Positions 58,909-64,000 of a stretch of 64,000 bases of DNA are shown here, piece by piece. The stretch spans positions 1 to 64,000 of the forward strand of contig CAILUT010000023.1 of the NCBI GenBank assembly GCA_903837495.1. Reading direction: 5' to 3'. Origin of the DNA: an uncultured Flavobacteriales bacterium. Lineage in GTDB: Bacteria; Bacteroidota; Bacteroidia; CAIKAF01. The position numbers were made by a program, and so were the translations under genes. The notes under the pieces were generated by a model. That model was not told the origin of the DNA and did not search any database. It was given only the letters and a program-made list of their open reading frames with translations. How positions within the stretch are numbered: the first letter of the stretch is position 1; each line of letters opens with the position of its first letter.

Positions 58909-60483
58909 TTAATAGGTAATGACGATTTGCCCATTCCCATTGCGAATACCCGTTTGCATGGACGCATTGCTAAGGTTGCCCGTGTAGCCGGAGCCGCCAC
59001 CGCCAGAGGATGCAATGTTTGTTCCTGAGGACTGGTATCCTCCGCCCCCGCCGCCATAATAGCCTGCACCGCCCCCACCCCCAGTGGAGTCGCCACCGGG
59101 AAATCCAGCGCCGCCCTGCCCAAGTGTTCCAGCCGAGCCGGTTTGATTCCCGACTCCGCCATTTCCCCCGGCATTCTGTGTGCCTGCACCACCTCCGGTT
59201 GCTGTTCCACTGCCATTTGAGACAGTTCCTGCACTAGTCCCTGAGTTTCCACCGCCTTGTCCCGGACTTGTGGAACTGAAATTGCCTGAATACAAGGTGC
59301 AGGAGCCTCCGCCGCCGCCAGCAACAATGACTCGATCGGAAAGAGATTGACCGCCCACCCGAACGTCGCTGCCTCCACCACCCCCACCGCTGGCTGGGTA
59401 TCCGGAGGTTTGTCCGGAGCCGCCGCCGTTCCAGCCGCCGCTTGGATTTCCTCCTTGGCCGCCCACATACAGGTATAAAACCTGCCCGGGGCTTACGGAC
59501 AAATCACCTTTGGAATATCCTCCAGCTGCTCCAGTGGATGTTGAGCTGCCGCCTTGAGCTCCCAAGCATTCCAATGTTACGCTGCTAACGCAGGTTGCGG
59601 GTACGGTCCAGCTTTGCTGTCCGCCCGTGTACGAAAAGGCAACTTGATTTTGCCCGGGTGCTGGGCAATTGGTCACGGTTACCGATTGGGTTGAGCTGTC
59701 GGTGCATCCATTTTGGTCAGCAACCACCAGCTTTACGGAATTGCTGCCCGTGGCAGAATAGGTTACGCTTGGATTTGCGGAGCTCGATGTATTGGGAGTT
59801 CCGTTTTGGAAGGTCCAGGCATATTGCAGGCCTTGGCTGTTTGCAGTAAAGGTGGCGGCTTGGTTGGTAATGGGTTGAGCGGGATTAACAGTAAAACCCG
59901 GATTTGGGTTTGCTGCCAGGTAATTTATAGAAAGGGCAGAAGCCGTTCCGCAGTAATTAGAAGCCACAACGGAAAGGGTCCCTGGACCAGAACTAAAGTC
60001 AACCGTTATTAAGGTATCTCCTTGGCCAGATTGCACCGTAGCTCCGCCGGTTGCCGACCAAGTGTAGGTTGAAGCACCCGGAACGGGGGCAACATGGTAT
60101 TGCACCGCTGATTGTTGGGCACATACTTGGGTTGGGCCTAGAATGCTTTGGGGAGCCGGCGGAGGAGCGGAACAGCTGCACGAAAAGGCTTTCCATCCTG
60201 ATGCGTGGTACACTTCCATGCATTCGTTGCTGCTGTTGTAAATCATGAGGCCAGGGCTGGGGCTAAGAATGGCGTTGCGTTGGGCGGTGCTCAATCGGGG
60301 CAATAAAAGTCCGCCGGTGGTGGATTTCACTTCAAGCGTTGCTGAGGGGTCTGCCGGCGTATTGGAACCGATGGTAACGCCTTGAGCGGTTGAGGTTGTT
60401 GAGAAATATAGAAATAAAGCAATCAGATAAAACCCGGAGATTCGGAAGCCGTTGGAAATGAGCGAAGTTGGAAGGCCTTTCAT
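58909..60483 (-). CDS. Secreted PKD and glycine-rich-domain protein
   Basis: 524 residues from the ATG at 60483; the open frame runs on into element H, which is not credible coding. Signal peptide FYLIALFLYFSTTSTAQ, then a Bacteroidota surface-protein opening (ADPSATLEVKSTTGGLLLPRLS), two PKD-like domains (~110-300) and a C-terminal half of about 200 residues, ~45 percent Gly, with runs of five or six G, like the ALK-type glycine-rich (Gly_rich) domain. It ends GNGQIVITY, the normal close of that domain. No T9SS tail is visible; adhesive or structural role inferred. Confidence 0.78.
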   Translation of the reverse strand: MKGLPTSLISNGFRISGFYLIALFLYFSTTSTAQGVTIGSNTPADPSATLEVKSTTGGLLLPRLSTAQRNAILSPSPGLMIYNSSNECMEVYHASGWKAFSCSCSAPPPAPQSILGPTQVCAQQSAVQYHVAPVPGASTYTWSATGGATVQSGQGDTLITVDFSSGPGTLSVVASNYCGTASALSINYLAANPNPGFTVNPAQPITNQAATFTANSQGLQYAWTFQNGTPNTSSSANPSVTYSATGSNSVKLVVADQNGCTDSSTQSVTVTNCPAPGQNQVAFSYTGGQQSWTVPATCVSSVTLECLGAQGGSSTSTGAAGGYSKGDLSVSPGQVLYLYVGGQGGNPSGGWNGGGSGQTSGYPASGGGGGGSDVRVGGQSLSDRVIVAGGGGGSCTLYSGNFSSTSPGQGGGNSGTSAGTVSNGSGTATGGGAGTQNAGGNGGVGNQTGSAGTLGQGGAGFPGGDSTGGGGGAGYYGGGGGGYQSSGTNIASSGGGGSGYTGNLSNASMQTGIRNGNGQIVITY

Positions 60484-60554
60484 AGAAATGGGTGCGAAAT
60501 AAGGGTTGAAGATACACAGAAAGGGATTTAGAACATCGCCTAAGGCTTGAGTTT

Positions 60555-60696
60555 GCGGCAGGGATGGAAGTAGGTAGCCCGCATAGGTGGAACCGTAGGC
60601 GGCGCGCGGCGTAGGGGGCGACCTTGGGAGCCACCCGGAGCCCGCTGCCGGCACGGTTGCACCTGCGGACTACCACTGACAGCCCGTTTGCCGCCC
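60555..60696 (+). repeat. Dispersed hairpin element, copy H (142 bp)
   Basis: Complete copy between the glycine-rich gene and the mgtE stop, only 7 bp from the latter. Arms AGGTGGAACCGTAGGCGGC and GCTGCCGGCACGGTTGCACCT are complementary. The most diverged copy: GGATGGAAG replaces GGATTGA, and the right end reads ACTGACAGCCCG. Confidence 0.9.
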
Positions 60697-60703
60697 AAAA
60701 AAA

Positions 60704-62068
60704 TCAGATAAATAAACCGTACATCAAACGGCCGATCGAGAAATACAGAAGCAGGCCAATAATGTCGTTCATGGTGGTGATAAAAGGGCCGGTGGCAAGG
60801 GCCGGGTCCACTTTGAATCGGTTTAGGGTGAGGGGGATGAAGGTTCCCAGAACAGAAGAACAGACAATAACGGCAACCATGGCTGTGCTAACGGTGAGTG
60901 CCAGTTCTGCGGATTCTCGGCTAAAAAAGAAGCTGTAGAGCAAAATAACGGTGGCGCAAACAAGTCCGTTAATCATACCAATGCTGAGCTCTTTTAAAAA
61001 TTTGGTCCACAATCGACCTTGTTGAAGGCTTCCGCTGGCAATGCCTTGAACCACGATGGCCGAACTTTGTACTCCTGCATTTCCGCCCATAGCAGCAACC
61101 AGTGGGATAAAAAAGGCCATTTCGGGATGAAGTTGGATTTCATTTTCGTAGCGCCCAATCACCTGAGCTCCCATGATGCCACCAAACAAACCAACCAGCA
61201 ACCAGGGCAAACGGGCTCGGGTTAAAATGGCAATGCTGTCATCGGCTTCAACGTCTTCAGAAAGGCCGGCTTGAAGTTGGTAATCTTTTTCGGCCTCTTC
61301 TTGAATCACATCTAGGACGTCGTCGATGGTGATTCGGCCAACAAGAGTAAGGTTGGCATCAACCACAGGAATAGCGACCAGGTCGTATTTTTGCATGGTT
61401 TGAGCCACTTTTTCTTTGCTTGTATGGACATCGACGTACACTACTTCGTCTAAAATGATGTCGCTTAGGGGTTGGCTATCGGGGGCAAGCAATATGCGTT
61501 TTAGGGGTAAAATGCCTTTCAGAAGCCCATCGGAATTCACAACATAAACGGTGTACACATTGTCGATGTCTTGGGCCTGCCTGCGGATTTCATGAAAAAT
61601 GGTGTTTCGGTCCCAAGCTTCATTGATCCGAACCATTTCTTTGGCCATAAGTCCGCCCGCAGAATCCTCGTCGTATTGAAGGAGGTCTTCGATGTTGGAA
61701 GCGAGTTCTCGGTTTGGAATTTCGGCTAAGATTTCGCGTTGCCGTTTTTCGGGCAGGTCGGCCAGAATATCTGCGGCGTCGTCGGAATCAATGTGTTCGC
61801 TAAATTGTTCTGCAATTTCTCGCGAGGAGATGCGTTTCAGGAATTTTTCCCTGAAGTCTTCATCCAGTTCAGTCAAGACATCGGCGGCCAGGCTGTGTTC
61901 AAGCTGATGGTAGAGCAACAGGGCCAGGTGGGGGGGCAGGTCTTCCATGATGCTGGCCAGGTCGCTGGGGTGAAGCCCCCCAATGCATTGCAATAGGGCC
62001 TCAGAGCGGCCTGCTTGAAGTGCGTTCGAGAGATTTTCCAGGAAATCGGGCGTCAGTTCCATGCGCAT
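60704..62068 (-). CDS. mgtE: Magnesium transporter MgtE
   Basis: 454 residues. Cytosolic N domain (helical, LAADVLTELDEDFREKFLKRI), tandem CBS domains that sense Mg2+ (VVNSDGLLKGILPLKRILLA and VVDANLTLVGRITIDDVLDVI), then five membrane helices with the channel motif VAAMGGNAGVQSSAIVVQGIASG. Imports Mg2+. A second ATG two codons in (62062) is equally possible. It begins 5 bp after rsmA. Confidence 0.92.
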   Translation of the reverse strand: MRMELTPDFLENLSNALQAGRSEALLQCIGGLHPSDLASIMEDLPPHLALLLYHQLEHSLAADVLTELDEDFREKFLKRISSREIAEQFSEHIDSDDAADILADLPEKRQREILAEIPNRELASNIEDLLQYDEDSAGGLMAKEMVRINEAWDRNTIFHEIRRQAQDIDNVYTVYVVNSDGLLKGILPLKRILLAPDSQPLSDIILDEVVYVDVHTSKEKVAQTMQKYDLVAIPVVDANLTLVGRITIDDVLDVIQEEAEKDYQLQAGLSEDVEADDSIAILTRARLPWLLVGLFGGIMGAQVIGRYENEIQLHPEMAFFIPLVAAMGGNAGVQSSAIVVQGIASGSLQQGRLWTKFLKELSIGMINGLVCATVILLYSFFFSRESAELALTVSTAMVAVIVCSSVLGTFIPLTLNRFKVDPALATGPFITTMNDIIGLLLYFSIGRLMYGLFI

Positions 62069-62072
62069 TGGA

Positions 62073-62849
62073 TTAAGATGTCATAGCCCGAGCGGCGTCC
62101 ATGAATTGGCTTACAGAAATTTGTTCGGCCCTTAAGCTTAAAAAAGCAGGGGGCATGGCATTTAGGGCCAAAGGTAGGCCTGCCAATGCGTTTTTCAAAG
62201 TTTTTCTACGCTGGTTAAAGGCGGTTTTGACCAAGAGTCGAAATTGTTCCAGCGGCAAATTGGCCAGTTCTTGTTCTGGCCTTCGGATCAAACGAATCAC
62301 GGCCGAATCCACCTTAGGAGGGGGATTAAAGGCTTCTGGGGGAAGCGTAAACAGCAATTCGGTGTGATAAAAGGCTTGGGTTAGAACAGAGGTAATGCCA
62401 TAGGTTTTTGAGCCGTGTGCGGCACAAATGCGTTGGGCTACTTCTTTTTGAAACATCCCTACCATCACAGGGAATTGGGCTTGGTGCTGAAGAAGTTTAA
62501 AGACAATTTCGGTTGAAATGTTGTAGGGGAAATTCCCCACCAATGCCAGGGGTTTTTCTGTGGGCAGTTCTTGTTTAAGAAAATCACCAAAAAGCCAATG
62601 GATGGGTTTTTGGGCAAAGGTTTGGGTTAATCTTTCTTGTAAATCGCTGTCAATTTCAGAAACATACAGCGTTCGATTTAATTCGAGCAAAGCCGAGGTT
62701 AAAGCTCCATCGCCGGGGCCTACCTCCCAAATATCCCCCAATGGCCAGGCATGGGCAAGGGCCAAGGTTGTTTTTTGAATGGCCGATTTATCGAGCAAAA
62801 AATGCTGCCCAAACTGTTTTTTGTGCTGGTAAATCTTTTGAGTTGACAT
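62073..62849 (-). CDS. rsmA: 16S rRNA dimethyladenosine methyltransferase
   Basis: 258 residues from MSTQKIYQHKKQFGQHFLLD; an ATG 30 bp upstream is behind the -7-like box. Dimethylates A1518 and A1519 of 16S rRNA. SAM motif WEVGPGDGALTSALLE and catalytic LVGNFPYNIS (NFPY), then FNPPPKVDSAVIRL. Followed by mgtE in the same operon. Confidence 0.94.
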   Translation of the reverse strand: MSTQKIYQHKKQFGQHFLLDKSAIQKTTLALAHAWPLGDIWEVGPGDGALTSALLELNRTLYVSEIDSDLQERLTQTFAQKPIHWLFGDFLKQELPTEKPLALVGNFPYNISTEIVFKLLQHQAQFPVMVGMFQKEVAQRICAAHGSKTYGITSVLTQAFYHTELLFTLPPEAFNPPPKVDSAVIRLIRRPEQELANLPLEQFRLLVKTAFNQRRKTLKNALAGLPLALNAMPPAFLSLRAEQISVSQFMDAARAMTS

Positions 62850-62855
62850 GTGGTG

Positions 62856-62863
62856 CGAAGGTA
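62856..62863 (-). promoter_or_regulatory. rsmA: -7-like box TACCTTCG, rsmA
   Basis: One mismatch to TAnnTTTG on the minus strand; 6 nt from the chosen rsmA ATG at 62849. Confidence 0.45.
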
Positions 62864-63057
62864 GGGAATCCGAAGGCAATCCCTACCTTTGTTCTGTTCG
62901 TTGATCGATATGACCCAATTGCACTTAAAAAACAATCCGTGTTTCTGCCGCATCGTTGGCTCAGCGCCCTTTCAGGCTGCTGTTGTAATTTGTGCCGCTT
63001 GCGGAAACACCTTCATAGTATAGGTTTGATAACGCTGCTGAAAACCATAAATTAAAG

Positions 63058-63903
63058 ATGGAAGTAAAACAACTTCAGGAAATTTGCACTCAAGTGCGTC
63101 GAGATATTGTTCGCATGGTGCATGGAGTCCAGTCGGGGCATCCGGGCGGCTCCTTGGGTTGCACCGAATTTTTGGTCGGCCTTTATTTTAATCGGCTTCG
63201 GCATCGTTCGCCTGTTTTTACCATGGACGGACAGGGAGAGGACTTGTTTTTTCTGTCGAACGGCCATATTTCGCCGGTTTTTTATTCGGTCCTTGCTCGT
63301 TCCGGATATTTTGAAGAGGCCGAATTGGGAACCTTCCGAAAAATAAATTCGCGTTTGCAGGGGCACCCAACAACGGCCGAACACCTGCCGGGGGTGCGCA
63401 TTGCCTCGGGCTCATTGGGCCAAGGTTTAAGCGTAGGAATTGGGGCCGCTTTAGCAAAAAAGCAAAACGGAGACCCCTATTTGGTGTACACCTTGCATGG
63501 AGATGGAGAGCTGCAAGAAGGTCAAATATGGGAGGCTCTCATGTTTGCCGCTGCAAATCAAGTGGATAATTTAATTGCTACGGTGGATTGGAATGGACAG
63601 CAGATCGATGGGTCGACCGAACAGGTGTGCGATTTGGGTGATTTGCCCGCAAAGTTCCAAGCCTTTGGCTGGGAAATTGTGCATGTAGAGCAGGGAAATT
63701 CGATGGAATCTGTGCTAAACGGATTGGAAGAAGCCGTATCAAAAACAGGTCAGGGGAAGCCGGTAGTAATTTTATTGAAAACCACCATGGGGCATGGGGT
63801 TGATTTTATGATGGGCAGCCATGCCTGGCATGGAATCGCTCCCAACGACGAGCAATTGGCCCTGGCCTTGGCTCAAAATCCAGAAACCTTGGAAGATTAT
63901 TAA
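63058..63903 (+). CDS. Transketolase, N-terminal subunit
   Basis: 281 residues. Split transketolase: this chain carries the TPP-pyrophosphate domain (SGHPGGSLGCTEFLVGLYF, GSLGQGLSVGIGAALA, LHGDGELQEGQIWEALMFAA). The downstream gene 4 bp on carries the pyrimidine-binding half. Interconverts pentose phosphates with glycolytic intermediates. Confidence 0.93.
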   Translation: MEVKQLQEICTQVRRDIVRMVHGVQSGHPGGSLGCTEFLVGLYFNRLRHRSPVFTMDGQGEDLFFLSNGHISPVFYSVLARSGYFEEAELGTFRKINSRLQGHPTTAEHLPGVRIASGSLGQGLSVGIGAALAKKQNGDPYLVYTLHGDGELQEGQIWEALMFAAANQVDNLIATVDWNGQQIDGSTEQVCDLGDLPAKFQAFGWEIVHVEQGNSMESVLNGLEEAVSKTGQGKPVVILLKTTMGHGVDFMMGSHAWHGIAPNDEQLALALAQNPETLEDY

Positions 63904-63907
63904 CCTT

Positions 63908-64000
63908 ATGAGCAGCATTTTAGCGCAATTTCCTTTCACGGAAAAAAAAGATACCCGTTCTGGATTTGGAGCGGCCTTGACTTTATTGGGGCAGACCAAT
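63908..64000 (+). CDS. Transketolase, C-terminal subunit (5-prime part)
   Basis: The first 31 codons, from ATG at 63908 (MSSILAQFPFTEKKDTRSGF), run off the window end. The position 4 bp after the N-terminal subunit, and RSGFGAALTLLG, the usual start of the pyrimidine-binding half, support the call. Confidence 0.85.
   Translation, partial: MSSILAQFPFTEKKDTRSGFGAALTLLGQTN

Noticed and set aside
60484-60654. N-terminal extension of the glycine-rich protein
   Set aside because: It would be coded by hairpin element H, and places residues before a clear signal peptide.
22242-60696. Hairpin elements as ordinary rho-independent terminators
   Set aside because: They are too long, often not directly after a stop, and no T-tract follows the 3-prime side in either orientation as a rule; the A-rich tract after GCCGCCC lies at the wrong end for the orientation.
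1-64000. tRNA, rRNA, CRISPR arrays, insertion sequences, prophage
   Set aside because: Scanning intergenic regions showed no cloverleaf, repeat-spacer array or transposase/integrase gene.

Overview
The window is a chromosomal segment of a Bacteroidota bacterium. Signs of this are type IX secretion (T9SS) C-terminal sorting domains, a TonB-dependent receptor, an UpxY-type NusG paralogue, a fused branched-chain E1 alpha/beta protein, a DUF4296 lipoprotein, and promoters with the Bacteroidota -7 element TAnnTTTG. The class cannot be fixed from the sequence alone. No rRNA, tRNA, CRISPR array, transposase or prophage was recognised. Most of the window is dense housekeeping and cell-envelope coding.

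Layout. 1-9.2 kb: riboflavin synthase with a secreted metzincin protease, an Omp28-like T9SS protein, an MlaF/MlaE lipid-transport pair, an AraC-type regulator, an orphan PseG-like protein and dCTP deaminase. 9.2-15.2 kb: a TonB receptor, then a leftward run panB, rluA-type, skp, beta-barrel protein, upxY. 15.2-22.2 kb: a candidate structured RNA, a lipoprotein esterase, a yeast-type cytosine deaminase with acetyl-CoA synthetase, a metallophosphoesterase, a frameshifted K+ channel, two small lipoprotein cassettes and a deiodinase-like thioredoxin-fold protein. 22.2-31 kb: lnt, an acyl-CoA carboxylase beta subunit, and the operon metG-pabB-tilS. 31-41 kb: a four-gene leftward operon (ABC exporter, Ppx/GppA, small secreted protein), a TetR-like protein with an AarF kinase, DivIC/FtsL, a UbiA-like protein, glycyl-tRNA synthetase and purN. 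41-46 kb: small envelope proteins and a PhoB/PhoR-type two-component pair overlapping a threonine-synthase-like gene. 46-54.4 kb: an acidic small protein, a DUF349 protein, MscS, a leftward cluster trmB-ATL-mrp-glycosyltransferase, and a HicA/HicB toxin-antitoxin pair. 54.6-64 kb: rluF, fused E1, murQ, a glycine-rich secreted protein, mgtE-rsmA and a split transketolase running off the end.

The most striking non-coding feature is a family of dispersed 141-143 bp intergenic elements: seven complete copies and one cut by the left window edge. Each has conserved ends and a conserved tip. Between them lie two arms whose sequence differs from copy to copy but which stay complementary within each copy, as expected for a selected long hairpin. 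A shorter repeat at 11.7 kb shares its outer framework.

A second pattern is regulatory. At least ten genes have a -7 box ending only 3-7 nt before the ATG, so their mRNAs should be leaderless or nearly so. Many open frames extend upstream through the TTG inside that box, so the starts given here were moved to the downstream ATG. Tight coupling by ATGA stop/start overlaps is also common.
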